This document shows, piece after piece, positions 25,210 through 34,596 of a stretch of 64,000 nucleotides of DNA. The translations under genes were made by a program, and so were the position numbers. The DNA lies in contig JAICTZ010000018.1 of the NCBI GenBank assembly GCA_025936115.1, forward strand, positions 1 through 64,000, read 5' to 3'. Numbering within the stretch: position 1 is the stretch's first letter; every line of letters begins with the position of its first letter. The notes below the pieces were generated by a model. That model searched no databases and was not told the DNA's origin. It saw nothing but the letters and a program-made list of their open reading frames with translations. The DNA comes from Polyangiaceae bacterium (GTDB lineage: Bacteria; Myxococcota_A; Polyangia; Polyangiales; Polyangiaceae).

Positions 25210-27045
25210 ATGCTTTTTCGATCGCTTCCCGCTCTGCTCTCGTGCTCGGTCGTGACGCTGGCTATCGGGTGCGGGCAGGGAGCTGACATCAGTGCGGGGC
25301 AAGCTGGGGCCGGGGGACGTGGGGCCACCGCCGCGGGCGGCGTCACGGGCGCGAAAGGCGGGTCGACGAGCACGGGCGGGACAGGCGGTACGACCGCCAG
25401 CGCTGGAACGGGCGGCACGAGCGCATCACCGGGCGTTGGTGGCAACACGATGAGCAGCGGCGGCGCCGGCGGTTCAGTGGCCGCAAGTGGCGGCACGGCC
25501 GAAAATGGCGGGTCGCTCGGCACGGCGGGTGACGCTGCGGCAGGACGCGCTGGTCGCGGCGCGGGCGGCGGGGCCTCCGGCGGTCGCGCGGCTGGCGGCG
25601 CTGCAGGGGCGCCGGTCGGCAACGCGGGCGCGGCGCAAGGCGGCGCAGCCCAAGGTGGCGCCGGCAGCGACGTGATCGTCACCATCAAGAACGGCGACTT
25701 CTGGCTCGACACGGACGGCAACCGTATCGAGGCGCACGGTGCCGGCCTCATCTACACGAACGACGCTTGGTACTGGATCGGCGAGGACAAGTCGGCCAAC
25801 TCCGGCAATTTCAAAGCCGTCAATTGCTACCGCTCGACGGATCTGTCGCACTGGGAGTTTCGCCACGCGATCATCACCAAGCAGTCCTCGGCCGATCTCG
25901 CCGCCGCCGACCGCATCATCGAGCGGCCCAAGGTGATCTACAACGACACCACGAAAAAATACGTGATGTGGCTCCACTGGGACGGCCAAAATTACGCCAC
26001 GGCCGAGGCCGGCGTGTTCACGAGCGACACCGTGGACGGCGACTACACGCAAGTCCGTCACTTCCAGCCGAACGGCAACATGTCGCGCGACGACACGCTG
26101 TTCAAAGACGACGACGGCAAGGCCTACTTCCTCTCGGCGGCGAACAACAACGCCGATTCGGCGCTTTACGCGCTCACGGACGATTACACGAACATCAAGA
26201 GCCAAATCGGCACGCTCTGGCCCGGCAGCTCGCGTGAAGCACCGGCGATCATGAAGACTGCCGACCACTATTTCATCGTGAACTCCGCCGCGACGGGTTG
26301 GGACTCGAACCAACAAAAATACGCGAGCGCCACGTCCATGAGCGGCACATGGAGCTCGCTCTCGAACCTCGGCGACGGTACCTGCTACGACACGCAGACC
26401 GCCTTCATCATCCCCGTTGTCGGCTCGAAGACGACGACCTACATCTACGCCGGCGACCGCTGGCAAGACCCCGATCTCAAGGGCTCGAAGTACATCTGGC
26501 TCCCGCTCAAGGTCTCGAGCACGAAGCTCGTGCTCGATTGGTACGACAGCTGGCAGCTCAACGTCACGACCGGCGAATGGACCGCCGCGGGCAAGGACGA
26601 CGGCTTCTTGCCGCAGAGCAACTGGAAACTCGTCAGCGTCGACAGCGAAGAGACCACGGGTGAAAACGACCCCGCCACGAACGCATTCGACGACTCGACC
26701 TCGACCTTCTGGCACACCGAGTTTCAGGACGCGCAGCCGAAGCCCCCGCACGAAATCGTGATCGACCTCGGCGCGAGCTACGCGCTCACGAGCATGCGGT
26801 ACACGCCGCGCCAGGACGGCAATCAGAACGGCATGGTCAAAGATTACGAGTTTTACGTGAGCGACTCGGCGAGCGACTTTGGCACCGCCGTGAAGACGGG
26901 CACCTTCGGCACCAGCACCACGCCGACGACCGTCACCTTCACGGCCAAGACCGGCCGCTACATCCGCTTCCGCGCCCTCAGCGAAATCAACGGCAAGGCA
27001 TACACGAGCGTCGCCGAAATCGACGTGGCGGGCACGGCGCCCTGA
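25210..27045 (+). CDS. Surface lipoprotein: GH43 (exo-beta-1,3-galactanase-like) plus F5/8 type C domain
   Basis: The 611-residue protein has a lipoprotein signal (VVTLAIGCG), a 130-residue Gly/Thr/Ala-rich linker, a five-bladed GH43 propeller (about 160-470) and a discoidin/CBM32-like domain (about 475-610). The propeller carries HGAGLIYTNDAWYWIGEDK, NCYRSTDLSHWEF, ERPKVIYNDTTKKYVMW, MSRDDTLFKDDDGKAYFL, REAPAIMKTADHYFI and YAGDRW, the pattern of GH43 exo-1,3-galactanase subfamily members. It should release galactose from arabinogalactan side-chain backbones; specificity is inferred. It is convergent with the GH11 gene. Confidence 0.87.
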   Translation: MLFRSLPALLSCSVVTLAIGCGQGADISAGQAGAGGRGATAAGGVTGAKGGSTSTGGTGGTTASAGTGGTSASPGVGGNTMSSGGAGGSVAASGGTAENGGSLGTAGDAAAGRAGRGAGGGASGGRAAGGAAGAPVGNAGAAQGGAAQGGAGSDVIVTIKNGDFWLDTDGNRIEAHGAGLIYTNDAWYWIGEDKSANSGNFKAVNCYRSTDLSHWEFRHAIITKQSSADLAAADRIIERPKVIYNDTTKKYVMWLHWDGQNYATAEAGVFTSDTVDGDYTQVRHFQPNGNMSRDDTLFKDDDGKAYFLSAANNNADSALYALTDDYTNIKSQIGTLWPGSSREAPAIMKTADHYFIVNSAATGWDSNQQKYASATSMSGTWSSLSNLGDGTCYDTQTAFIIPVVGSKTTTYIYAGDRWQDPDLKGSKYIWLPLKVSSTKLVLDWYDSWQLNVTTGEWTAAGKDDGFLPQSNWKLVSVDSEETTGENDPATNAFDDSTSTFWHTEFQDAQPKPPHEIVIDLGASYALTSMRYTPRQDGNQNGMVKDYEFYVSDSASDFGTAVKTGTFGTSTTPTTVTFTAKTGRYIRFRALSEINGKAYTSVAEIDVAGTAP

Positions 27046-27102
27046 CTTGCAAGTCGCCGCGCGCGCCGGTGGCACGCTCGTTACGCGCCCTTACGAACGC
27101 CG

Positions 27103-28296
27103 TCAGTTGCTCGTCGTCGTGACGTTCGCCACGGGGAAGTCGATGCTTCCGTTGCCGCCGCCTACTTCTATGTTGATGTGAACCATCGACAGGGTCCCGA
27201 GGCTCCAACCCTGCTTTTCCCAGGCCGCGAAGTGGTCGCTCACGGTGACGATGCCGCATGTGCGCGCCGTTTTTCGGTTACTCCTGATTTGCGCCCAACT
27301 GCCCGTATGCCCGGATTCGCACGCATTGGCGCCACCCGTCCCGGTCGTCATGGTGTTGGACAAAGTGTACTGGCCGCCGTCGATGGTGACGGTGGTACCG
27401 CCGCCCCCTCCGATCCCATTGAACGAGTCTTCGGTGATGTACCATTCGACACAGGGACTGTGCGTCCAGCCATAGATACCGATGGTCGAGAAGCCGCCGC
27501 CGCTTCCGCTCTTCTTTTCGACGAATGCGGCCGTAATCGTGCCGTAAGCCGTGTAGGCCTTGCCGGTCCTGAAATCGAGTCCGAGATGAGCCAGGAAGTC
27601 AGAGCTGTTGTTCCAGGACGTGCTGAATGCAGGCGTGTCGGTGAAAACGGTGATGCTTCCCCCGCTGCCGTTCGTCCAGATCCCGTAGTTGAGCCCGTTG
27701 ATCGTGCCGTTGACGTTCGCACCCGTGTAGGTTTTGCCGCCAGTCGGCATCGGGGTCGAGCAATCGACCGTGGTGATCGGTCCGGCGCCCCCAACCGCGC
27801 TGCCGGCCGAGCCGCCAGTTCCGGAGCCGGCAGTCCCCGAACCACCCGCCCTGCCACCCATGCCGCTGCGACCTGCTCCACTCCCTCCGGCCCTGCCGCC
27901 CATGGCTGCTGCACCGCCGCTGCCGGAGCTCGTGCCGCCGGCTCCGCTTGCGCCAGGGTTGCCGGCTCTCCCAGCCGAGCTCGGCGCGCCGCTCACACCG
28001 ACGTGACCACCGGTAGAGTTACTCGTGCCGGCGCCGCTCGAGCTCGTGCCGCCGGTCGAAGTCGTACCGCCGGTCGAGGTCGTGCCGCCCGTCGACGTCG
28101 TGCCGCCGGTTCCGACGTTCGTCGTACCGCCCGTTCCAACTGCGCCTCCGGCCCCGAATGTGCCGCCGGTCGCCGAAGCGCCTCCGGTTCCGAGCCCGGG
28201 CCCGTCATCGTCTCCAACCTGGCTCGCAGGATCCGCACATCCCCAGCTGAGAAGAGCGAGCCCTACGACGGAGACCGAACCTAGGCGAAGTTTCAT
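27103..28296 (-). CDS. Surface lipoprotein with GH11 endo-1,4-beta-xylanase domain
   Basis: The 397-residue product has a lipoprotein signal (LALLSWGCA), a 150-residue TGG-repeat linker and a C-terminal GH11 jelly-roll of about 200 residues. Family landmarks are YGIWTNGSGGSITVFTD, YGWTHSPCVEWYITED (nucleophile Glu about 284), RTCGIVTVSDHFAAWEKQGW and the acid/base Glu of NIEVGGGNGSIDF (about 377). GH11 enzymes cut xylan internally with retention. Tethering to the outer membrane would keep the enzyme on the cell. The ATG follows AAGAAAG. Confidence 0.88.
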   Translation of the reverse strand: MKLRLGSVSVVGLALLSWGCADPASQVGDDDGPGLGTGGASATGGTFGAGGAVGTGGTTNVGTGGTTSTGGTTSTGGTTSTGGTSSSGAGTSNSTGGHVGVSGAPSSAGRAGNPGASGAGGTSSGSGGAAAMGGRAGGSGAGRSGMGGRAGGSGTAGSGTGGSAGSAVGGAGPITTVDCSTPMPTGGKTYTGANVNGTINGLNYGIWTNGSGGSITVFTDTPAFSTSWNNSSDFLAHLGLDFRTGKAYTAYGTITAAFVEKKSGSGGGFSTIGIYGWTHSPCVEWYITEDSFNGIGGGGGTTVTIDGGQYTLSNTMTTGTGGANACESGHTGSWAQIRSNRKTARTCGIVTVSDHFAAWEKQGWSLGTLSMVHINIEVGGGNGSIDFPVANVTTTSN

Positions 28297-28564
28297 GGTG
28301 AACTTTCTTGGCTAGCGAGCCACGTGCGTCATGAGACCTAGACTCCAGCATTGGGCGCCGACGGGTGTCGAAGGCCGCGCCGGCTACCCTGGGAGTGGAC
28401 GCCTGAGTAGCAGTGCGCGCCTCGACGCATTTCCGTCCAAATTACGTAAGCGCATAAGAGTGCAGTACGGCGGCAGCGGAGTGAACCGCTAAGGGCGTGA
28501 CGCGGCCCCGCGCCGAGCCCTACCCCTGCCGCCGTCGGTCTCCCGTTGTACCCTCAGGGCTTCG
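28297..28564. other. Divergent intergenic region, GH11 and radical SAM genes
   Basis: This 268-bp stretch must hold two divergent promoters. An 8-bp palindrome TTACGTAA lies at 28442-28449. The segment around 28455-28500 (CAGCGGAGTGAACCGCTAAG and flanks) loosely resembles the repeat core found at 1299-1665 and may be a degenerate solitary copy. No open frame or RNA gene is evident. Confidence 0.35.
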
Positions 28565-30445
28565 ATGCGCATCGCCCTTCTGTATCCGCCGCCGTGGAAA
28601 ATTGCAGAGCGCGGCCAGGCGCCCATCGGCCCGCCCGACGGAGCCCCGCACGACTACCGAGAAGGCGATCTCGACGCAGATTTTTATCAGACGCCGTACG
28701 GCTTGTTCGCGCTCGGCGCGCAGGGGATTCGTGCGGGGCACCGCGTGAAGGTGCTCAATCTGTCCGGTTTCGCGTGGTCGCGCGTCGAAGCCGTTGTCGC
28801 CGAGCTCGAGGCGGACGTTTACGGGCTGTCGTGCTGGACGGCGAACCGCCGTGGCGTTGCGCTCGTCGCGCGCGAGATCCGGCGCCGGCATCCGAGCGCG
28901 TGCATCGTCGTCGGCGGGCCGCACGCGACGCCGCTCGCGCGTGAAATGCTCGAGCACCATCCGGACATCGACGTCGTGACGCTCGGCGAGAGCGACGAGA
29001 CGTTCGCCGAAATCGTGCGGCGTCTGGAGGCGGGCCAGAGCCTCGACGGGCTCGCCGGAGCGCTCGTGCGCACGTCGCGCGGCATCGAAGCCGGTCCCGA
29101 GCGTCCGAGCGTGCGCGAGCTCGACTCGCTCGAGTGCCCGCACCGCTACTACGACACGCACATCGTGATGACTTCGCGCGGGTGCCCGTGGGCGTGCACC
29201 TTCTGCGGCGCCGAGACGACGTGGGGCCGCGGCTTTCGCGGCCATTCGGTGCCGTACGTCCTCGACATGCTCGAAGCGGCGCTCGCGCGCGTCCGCGTGC
29301 GCATGCTGCAAATCAAGGACGATACGTTCACGACCAACAAGAAGCGCGTGATCGAGCTCTGCCGCGGCATTCGCGAGCGCAAGCTGAATTTCCTCTGGAG
29401 CTGTGACACGCGCGTCGACGTCCTCAGTGAGGAGCTCTTGCAGGAAATGCGGCTCGCCGGTTGCCAACGGCTCTCGCTCGGCGTCGAGTCCGGCTCGCAG
29501 CGCATCCTCGACGCGATCCACAAGAACATCACCGTCGACGAAATCGTCGAAGCGACGGAGATGGCCAAGCGCTGGGGCGTCCACGTGCGCTTTTACATGA
29601 TGCTCGGCAATCGCGGCGAGACGCGGGAAAGCTTCGAGGAGACGCTCGCCTTTTTGAACCGCGCCGCGCCCCACCAATACATCTTCTCCTGTCTCTCGGT
29701 ATTTCCCGGCACCAAGGATTTCCACGCCGCCGAGCGCGCGGGCTGGCTGCAGCGTGAAGCGTATTTCACGGAGGATTTTCAGGAGCTCAAGGTGCCGTTC
29801 GACGCGAGCGAGGACGACGCGCGCCTGCTCAACGAGTGGTTCGGCCGGAACCACGGCCTGCAAGACAAGTACGCTCCGAGCGTCGCTGACTGTCGCGCCG
29901 TGCTCGACCGGCTTGGCGACCACGCGCCCGCCGTGCTCGATCTCGCAGGTGCGCACTTCGAGGCCGGTGAGCTCGACGCCGCGGTCGAACAGGCGCGGCG
30001 TGCGCTCGCGCTCGGCCATCCGACGCCCGGGCTCGCCTACAATTACCTCGCGTGTGCGGCGTACCAGCGCGGCGACATCACGGGGATGCAGGATCACTTC
30101 ATGGCCGCGGCCAAGACGGATCCGCAACATCACGTCTTGATCGAGAACGTGGAGGCGGCGCGCGCGTGGTTTCGTGAGCGCGGCCCCGAGCGCGGGCTGC
30201 CGCTCGTGCTCACAGCGCGCCACGACTTTCAGCTGTTTCAACGCAACAGCCAGCCGGCGCTACCCGGTCCGCTCGGCGATGATTTCGCCGATTGGAACGC
30301 GACGCCCGAGCCGCTCGGCGCGCCCGCGAGCTCGGTCGCGCAGGACGACGCGGGCTGGTTGCCTGACCCCGAGAGCGTCATGCGTCTCGACGTGGGCAAC
30401 GAGCCCATCGAGTTTCGGCACAAACGGCTTCGGGTCCTCGAGTGA
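28565..30445 (+). CDS. B12-binding-domain radical SAM protein with TPR tail
   Basis: The 626-residue protein starts with a cobalamin-binding-like Rossmann domain (MRIALLYPPPW, GLSCWTANRRG, CIVVGGPHATPL, LGESDETF; residues 1-150). The radical SAM core has the [4Fe-4S] cysteines of RGCPWACTFC at 207, 211 and 214, and LSLGVESGSQRILDAIHK. A C-terminal TPR-like pair (AVLDLAGAHFEAGELDAAVEQ) ends the chain. The class contains methyltransferases and ring-forming enzymes; the substrate here is unknown. The DxHxxG cobalamin motif is not obvious, so B12 may bind base-off without the usual His. It overlaps trmO by GTGA. Confidence 0.85.
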   Translation: MRIALLYPPPWKIAERGQAPIGPPDGAPHDYREGDLDADFYQTPYGLFALGAQGIRAGHRVKVLNLSGFAWSRVEAVVAELEADVYGLSCWTANRRGVALVAREIRRRHPSACIVVGGPHATPLAREMLEHHPDIDVVTLGESDETFAEIVRRLEAGQSLDGLAGALVRTSRGIEAGPERPSVRELDSLECPHRYYDTHIVMTSRGCPWACTFCGAETTWGRGFRGHSVPYVLDMLEAALARVRVRMLQIKDDTFTTNKKRVIELCRGIRERKLNFLWSCDTRVDVLSEELLQEMRLAGCQRLSLGVESGSQRILDAIHKNITVDEIVEATEMAKRWGVHVRFYMMLGNRGETRESFEETLAFLNRAAPHQYIFSCLSVFPGTKDFHAAERAGWLQREAYFTEDFQELKVPFDASEDDARLLNEWFGRNHGLQDKYAPSVADCRAVLDRLGDHAPAVLDLAGAHFEAGELDAAVEQARRALALGHPTPGLAYNYLACAAYQRGDITGMQDHFMAAAKTDPQHHVLIENVEAARAWFRERGPERGLPLVLTARHDFQLFQRNSQPALPGPLGDDFADWNATPEPLGAPASSVAQDDAGWLPDPESVMRLDVGNEPIEFRHKRLRVLE

Positions 30446-31221
30446 ACGAGCTCGTTTGCCGGCCGATAGGCTTCGTGCGCTCGCCGTTTCGGGAGCGGGC
30501 GGAAGCGCCGCGCCAAGCCTCGGCCGCTCGTGACGCGCGGGGCACGATCGAGCTGTTGCCGGGGCGCGACTTCGAGCACGCGCTCGCGGACCTCGAGCTC
30601 TGGCCGTATTTGTGGGTGATTTTCTGGTTTCACCTGAACGAGGGTTGGCGGCCCAAGGTGCTGCCGCCGCGTAGCTCCAAAAAGCGTGGCGTGTTCGCGA
30701 CGCGCGCGCCGTATCGGCCGAATCCGCTCGGGCTCAGCGTCGTCAAGCTCGAAAAGGTGGAGGGACTCGTGCTGCACGTGAGCGCGCTCGACATGCTCGA
30801 CGCAACGCCGGTGCTCGATCTCAAGCCGTACGTGCCGTACGCCGACGCGCTCACGGACGCGCAGGGCGGCTGGCTCGAAAACGGTTTGGATCCGCAGCCG
30901 GGCTTCGAGATCGAAATCGCGGAGACCGCGGCACGCGAGCTCGCTTATTTGCGCGAGACCTGGAACATCGAGCTCGAAGCCTCGATCCGGCGCGTGCTCG
31001 CGCTCGGTCCGCAGCAGCACGCCTACCGCCGTATCCGGCGCGTGGGCGACGAGTTCGTGCTCGCCGTCAAAGACTTTCGCGCGCGTTTTACGGTCGAAGG
31101 GCGCCGCATCGTCGTGCACGGCATCGCGAGCGGCTATCGGCCGCGCGAGCTCGCCACGAACTCGGCGGCGGAGCTCGACGCGCATCGAGCGTTCGTGGCG
31201 CTGTCGGCGCGCGGCGCATGA
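30442..31221 (+). CDS. trmO: tRNA (N6-threonylcarbamoyladenosine(37)-N6)-methyltransferase TrmO
   Basis: The 259-residue protein matches the TrmO/TsaA (VirR/YaeB) family: PIGFVRSPFRER at the N-terminus, ELWPYLWVIFWFH, VFATRAPYRPNPLGLS and LDMLDATPVLDLKPYVPYAD. TrmO uses SAM to methylate t6A37 of some tRNAs. The C-terminal extension after PYVPYAD matches that of E. coli TsaA in kind. The GTG start overlaps the radical SAM stop as GTGA, so the two are coupled; whether they share a pathway is unknown. Confidence 0.92.
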   Translation: MNELVCRPIGFVRSPFRERAEAPRQASAARDARGTIELLPGRDFEHALADLELWPYLWVIFWFHLNEGWRPKVLPPRSSKKRGVFATRAPYRPNPLGLSVVKLEKVEGLVLHVSALDMLDATPVLDLKPYVPYADALTDAQGGWLENGLDPQPGFEIEIAETAARELAYLRETWNIELEASIRRVLALGPQQHAYRRIRRVGDEFVLAVKDFRARFTVEGRRIVVHGIASGYRPRELATNSAAELDAHRAFVALSARGA

Positions 31222-31339
31222 AACGTGGGGCGGCAATCCACCCCCGGGCGCCGTGAGCCAAACACGTGACGAGCGCAGCACGCCGAAGAGCCTACTGCGC
31301 AGATGAAGCGCACGGGTCCTAACACGCCACAATCCCCCA

Positions 31340-31351
31340 TTACGGTCGTAA
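31340..31351. promoter_or_regulatory. Palindrome TTACGGTCGTAA, possible enhancer-binding site
   Basis: TTACG and CGTAA flank a GT centre about 75-85 bp upstream of the candidate -24 element of the ABC transporter promoter. That is where activators of sigma-54 promoters usually bind. It is a short palindrome, so chance is possible. Confidence 0.35.
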
Positions 31352-31423
31352 CGAGGTCCTGCAAGCGGCGGGATCCGCGCTGCGTTGCCATGCGCAAGCC
31401 CTTTCGACGTCCGCGCGCGACAG

Positions 31424-31438
31424 TGGCTCGCCGTTTGC
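31424..31438 (+). promoter_or_regulatory. Candidate sigma-54 (-24/-12) promoter of the ABC transporter
   Basis: TGGCTCG then CCGT then TTGC matches the sigma-54 consensus TGGCACG-N4-TTGC with a single change in the -24 block; the invariant GG and GC are 10 bases apart as required. Transcription would start near 31450, leaving a leader of about 68 bases before the binding-protein gene, which has AAAGG 8 bases before its ATG. Sigma-54 control is common for nitrogen-source uptake. Confidence 0.5.
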
Positions 31439-31517
31439 GGCGTGTGTTTCAGAAAGAATTCAGACATCCCCCGGCAACATTCACGGCGTGACGCTGCGGT
31501 TCCGAGAAAGGTCGTTC

Positions 31518-32603
31518 ATGAAAAAGGTCTTGGCTCTGCTTTCGCTCGCCGCGTTCCCGCTCGCTTTGGTCGCTTGCTCGAAGTCCGAACCTCCGGCGCC
31601 CAAGCCCGCGGAGGAAGCGCAGCCGGTGGCGAGCGCCGCGCCGTCCGCAGCGCCCTCAGCTGCCGCGCCCGCGCCCGCCCCCACGGGCCCGGCGCTCAAG
31701 ATCGCCTACAGCGATTGGCCCGGCTGGATCGCTTGGGACATTGGCATCCAAAAAGGCTGGTTTACCGCCGCGGGCGTCAACGTGGACTTCTCGTGGTTCG
31801 AGTACGCGCCCTCGATGGACGCCTTCTCCGCAGGCAAGGTCGATGCCGTCGCCGTCACCAACGGCGACGCGCTCGTGACGGGCTCGAGCGGCGCGCCGAG
31901 CAAGTGCATCGTCGTGAACGACTACTCGAACGGCAACGACATGATCGTCGCCAAGCCCGGCATCAAGAGCGTCGCCGATCTCAAAGGCAAAAAGATCGGC
32001 GTCGAAGTGGGTCTCGTCGATCACCTCTTGCTCTTGAAGGCGCTCGAGAGCGCGAAGCTCACTGAGAAGGACGTGAAGATCACCAACGTCACGACCGATC
32101 AGACGCCGCAGGCGTTGAAGAGCGGGACCGTGGACGCGATTGCCGCTTGGCAGCCGAATAGCGGGCAGGCCCTCAAGGACGTGCCGGGTTCGACGGCCGT
32201 GTTCACGAGCGCGAACGCTCCGGGCCTCATTTTCGACCACCTGTGCGTGAACCCGAAGAGCCTCGCCGAACGGCGCGCCGACTGGGACAAGGTCGTCAAG
32301 GTCTGGTTTCAAATCGCCGACTTCATCAAGGACCCGAAGAACATCGACGAGGCGGCCAAGATCATGGGCGCGCGCGTGAAGCTTTCCGGTGACGAGTACA
32401 AAAAGCTCATGGCCGGCACGGCATTTCAGGACATGGCCGGCAATCTCAAGGCCTTCACCAAGAGCGACGGTCTCGATTCCGTCTACGGCTCGAGCAAGAT
32501 CGTTGACGCCTTCTTCACGAAGAACAAGATGTACAAAAAGAGCGTGAAGTTCGAGGAGTACTTCGACCCGAGCGTGGCCCTTGAGGTCTCGAAGGCAAAG
32601 TGA
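31518..32603 (+). CDS. ABC transporter substrate-binding lipoprotein (urea/guanidine-type, NitT/TauT class)
   Basis: The 361-residue protein has a lipoprotein signal (LAAFPLALVACSK, Cys 20), an Ala/Pro linker and a two-lobe periplasmic binding fold beginning LKIAYSDWPGWIAWDIGIQKGWF, typical of NitT/TauT and of the urea-carboxylase-associated family. KIGVEVGLVDHLLLLKALE and NVTTDQTPQALKSGTVDAIAAW are the usual ligand-lobe segments. It delivers ligand to the permease 4 bp downstream. The ligand is inferred as guanidine or a related amide nitrogen source because the catabolic operon lies 1.3 kb beyond the transporter. Confidence 0.85.
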   Translation: MKKVLALLSLAAFPLALVACSKSEPPAPKPAEEAQPVASAAPSAAPSAAAPAPAPTGPALKIAYSDWPGWIAWDIGIQKGWFTAAGVNVDFSWFEYAPSMDAFSAGKVDAVAVTNGDALVTGSSGAPSKCIVVNDYSNGNDMIVAKPGIKSVADLKGKKIGVEVGLVDHLLLLKALESAKLTEKDVKITNVTTDQTPQALKSGTVDAIAAWQPNSGQALKDVPGSTAVFTSANAPGLIFDHLCVNPKSLAERRADWDKVVKVWFQIADFIKDPKNIDEAAKIMGARVKLSGDEYKKLMAGTAFQDMAGNLKAFTKSDGLDSVYGSSKIVDAFFTKNKMYKKSVKFEEYFDPSVALEVSKAK

Positions 32604-32607
32604 GTCG

Positions 32608-33717
32608 ATGGCCGACCGGCTGCCTGAAGGTGAAGTAGACGCGTCGACGTTCGATCCGATGGAGGAGCCGGTTCGTCCCCGGCTCCTCGCGGTGCGCCAG
32701 CCGCTCTCGTCGCGCGCGACGTTTTTAGTCGGAGTCCTGGCGTTCGCCGTGCCGCTGCTGCTCTGGTGCGCGCTGAGCTACGTGCCGTTTCTGTGGCACC
32801 CGCTCGTGCTCGTGGAAGACGCGGGCGACACGACGCAGCCGGGCACGTACGCGTACCTCGCCGAAGGGCAGCTCGTCGAACGGGAAGTGTTCGCCGCGCG
32901 CAATCAGGAGCTCGCGCAAGCGCATAAGAAGCTCGCGCGCGGCGAACGCTCGAACCCCGTGTACTTCCAGCCGCCGCACGCCGTCGCGCGCGCGCTCTAT
33001 ACGGCCTTCACGACGCCGCCCGAAGGTGTCGGTGACGGTTGGTTTCATCAGAGCTTGCTCCAGAGCTGCAAGGTGATTTTCTGGGGTTTCTTCTGGTCGG
33101 CCGTGTTCGGGATCCCGATCGGGATCGCCTGCGGCACCTTTGCCTTTTATTCGCGCCTGTTCGAACCGTTCATCGATTTCATCCGTTACATGCCGGCGCC
33201 CGTCTTCGGCGCGCTCGCCGTCAGCATCTTCGGCCTCGCGGAAGAGCCCAAGGTCGCCATCATCTTCATCGGCACCTTCTTCCAGATGGTGCTCGTCGTC
33301 GCCAACACGACGCGGACGCTCGATCTTTCGCTCCTGCATGCTGCGCAGACGCTCGGCGCCAAGAATCGCCAGCTCGTCTGGCATGTCGTGATCCCCGGCA
33401 TCCTGCCCGCCCTTTACCGTGACGTGCGCATTCTCGTCGGCTGGGCCTGGACCTACCTCGTGGTCGCCGAGCTCATCGGCGAAAAGACGGGCCTCTCGGC
33501 CTTCATCTACCAGCAACAGCGCTACCGGCACTTCGACAATGTGTACGCCGCGATCGTGATCATCGGTCTCGTGGGGCTCGGCGTCGATCAGGTGCTCGGG
33601 TTTCTCGGTCGCTACTTCTTCCCTTGGGAGAGCGGCAACTTGAAGCTCTTACATTTCGCGCGCGGCGTGCGTCGTGTGCTGCCGGGCAGTGTGCGGCCGG
33701 CCCGGGTTTTGCCATGA
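32608..33717 (+). CDS. ABC transporter permease (urea/guanidine-type)
   Basis: The 369-residue membrane protein has an N-terminal helix (FLVGVLAFAVPLLLWCALSYV), then a soluble loop of about 90 residues, then a five-helix BPD transport core. This carries the EAA loop (LLHAAQTLGAKNRQLVWHVVIPG) that contacts the ATPase. The long insert after helix 1 is characteristic of the urea-carboxylase-associated permeases rather than of nitrate or taurine permeases. It follows the binding-protein gene by 4 bp and overlaps the ATPase gene by ATGA. Confidence 0.87.
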   Translation: MADRLPEGEVDASTFDPMEEPVRPRLLAVRQPLSSRATFLVGVLAFAVPLLLWCALSYVPFLWHPLVLVEDAGDTTQPGTYAYLAEGQLVEREVFAARNQELAQAHKKLARGERSNPVYFQPPHAVARALYTAFTTPPEGVGDGWFHQSLLQSCKVIFWGFFWSAVFGIPIGIACGTFAFYSRLFEPFIDFIRYMPAPVFGALAVSIFGLAEEPKVAIIFIGTFFQMVLVVANTTRTLDLSLLHAAQTLGAKNRQLVWHVVIPGILPALYRDVRILVGWAWTYLVVAELIGEKTGLSAFIYQQQRYRHFDNVYAAIVIIGLVGLGVDQVLGFLGRYFFPWESGNLKLLHFARGVRRVLPGSVRPARVLP

Positions 33718-34580
33718 AAGACGATACTCTCGAGCTCCCGAGCTACCTCGACCACACGCCCGAGGTGCAGGAGCGCATCGAGACGCTGCAGGCGCGGCCC
33801 GTCGTGATGAGCGTCGAGGCGCTCGGTCGCGACTTCGACGCGAACGGCGTGCGCACGACGGCGCTCTCGCGCGTGAGCTTCGAGGTGCGCAAGCGCGAGT
33901 TCATCAGCGTGATCGGGCCGTCCGGCTGCGGCAAATCGACGCTGATTCGCATCTTGGCGGGACTCGACTATCCGACCTCTGGCAGCGTGCGGCTCGACGG
34001 TCGCGCCGTGCAAGGACCGGGCGCCGATCGCGGCATGGTGTTCCAGGCGTACACGCTCTTCCCCTGGCTCACGGTGAAGAAGAACGTGATGTTCGGCCTC
34101 AAGATGAAGGGCATTGCCAACGGCAAAGCCGAGCAGATGGCGACCGAGTGGCTCGGCGTCGTCGGCCTCTCGGACGCGGCCGACAAGTACCCGGGGCAGC
34201 TCTCGGGCGGCATGAAGCAGCGCGTGGCAATTGCGCGTGCACTCGCGAACGAGCCGCGCATTTTGCTGATGGACGAGCCGTTCGGCGCGCTCGACGCCCA
34301 GACGCGCTGCAGCATGCAGGCGCACCTGTTGCGCATCTGGGAGGCGGTCGACGTGACGGTGCTCTTCATCACGCACGACTTGGAAGAAGCCGTGTACCTG
34401 TCCGATCGCATCGTGGTGCTCGGCGCGAACCCCGGCCGCATCGTCGAAATCATCGACGTCCCCGTCGCGCGCCCGCGCTCGCCCGCGCAGTTTCTCTCCG
34501 GACACTTCCTCGCGACCAAGCAGCGGCTCGAAGAGCTGATTCATGGCCCCGACGTTTTCCGGCGCGGGCGCGCCGCCTGA
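33714..34580 (+). CDS. ABC transporter ATP-binding protein (urea/guanidine-type)
   Basis: The 288-residue NTPase has Walker A GPSGCGKST (about residue 70), Q-loop FQAYTLFPWLTV, signature LSGGMKQRVAIARAL, Walker B ILLMDEPF and the switch His in FITHDLEEA. It powers uptake through the permease encoded just upstream, whose stop it overlaps (ATGA). An N-terminal extension of about 35 residues precedes the first strand. It closes the transporter operon and is convergent with the acyltransferase gene 16 bp on. Confidence 0.92.
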   Translation: MKDDTLELPSYLDHTPEVQERIETLQARPVVMSVEALGRDFDANGVRTTALSRVSFEVRKREFISVIGPSGCGKSTLIRILAGLDYPTSGSVRLDGRAVQGPGADRGMVFQAYTLFPWLTVKKNVMFGLKMKGIANGKAEQMATEWLGVVGLSDAADKYPGQLSGGMKQRVAIARALANEPRILLMDEPFGALDAQTRCSMQAHLLRIWEAVDVTVLFITHDLEEAVYLSDRIVVLGANPGRIVEIIDVPVARPRSPAQFLSGHFLATKQRLEELIHGPDVFRRGRAA

Positions 34581-34596
34581 GCTTCGGAAGCGAAGC

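Noticed and set aside
28442..28449. TTACGTAA as a site related to TTACGGTCGTAA at 31340
   Set aside because: Half-sites agree but spacing differs by four bases, and an 8-bp palindrome is expected by chance; no regulator links the genes.
31222..31517. A second guanidine riboswitch (class I, II or III) before the ABC transporter
   Set aside because: None of the ACGR occurrences is flanked by complementary stems, and the class I and III conserved strings are not found.
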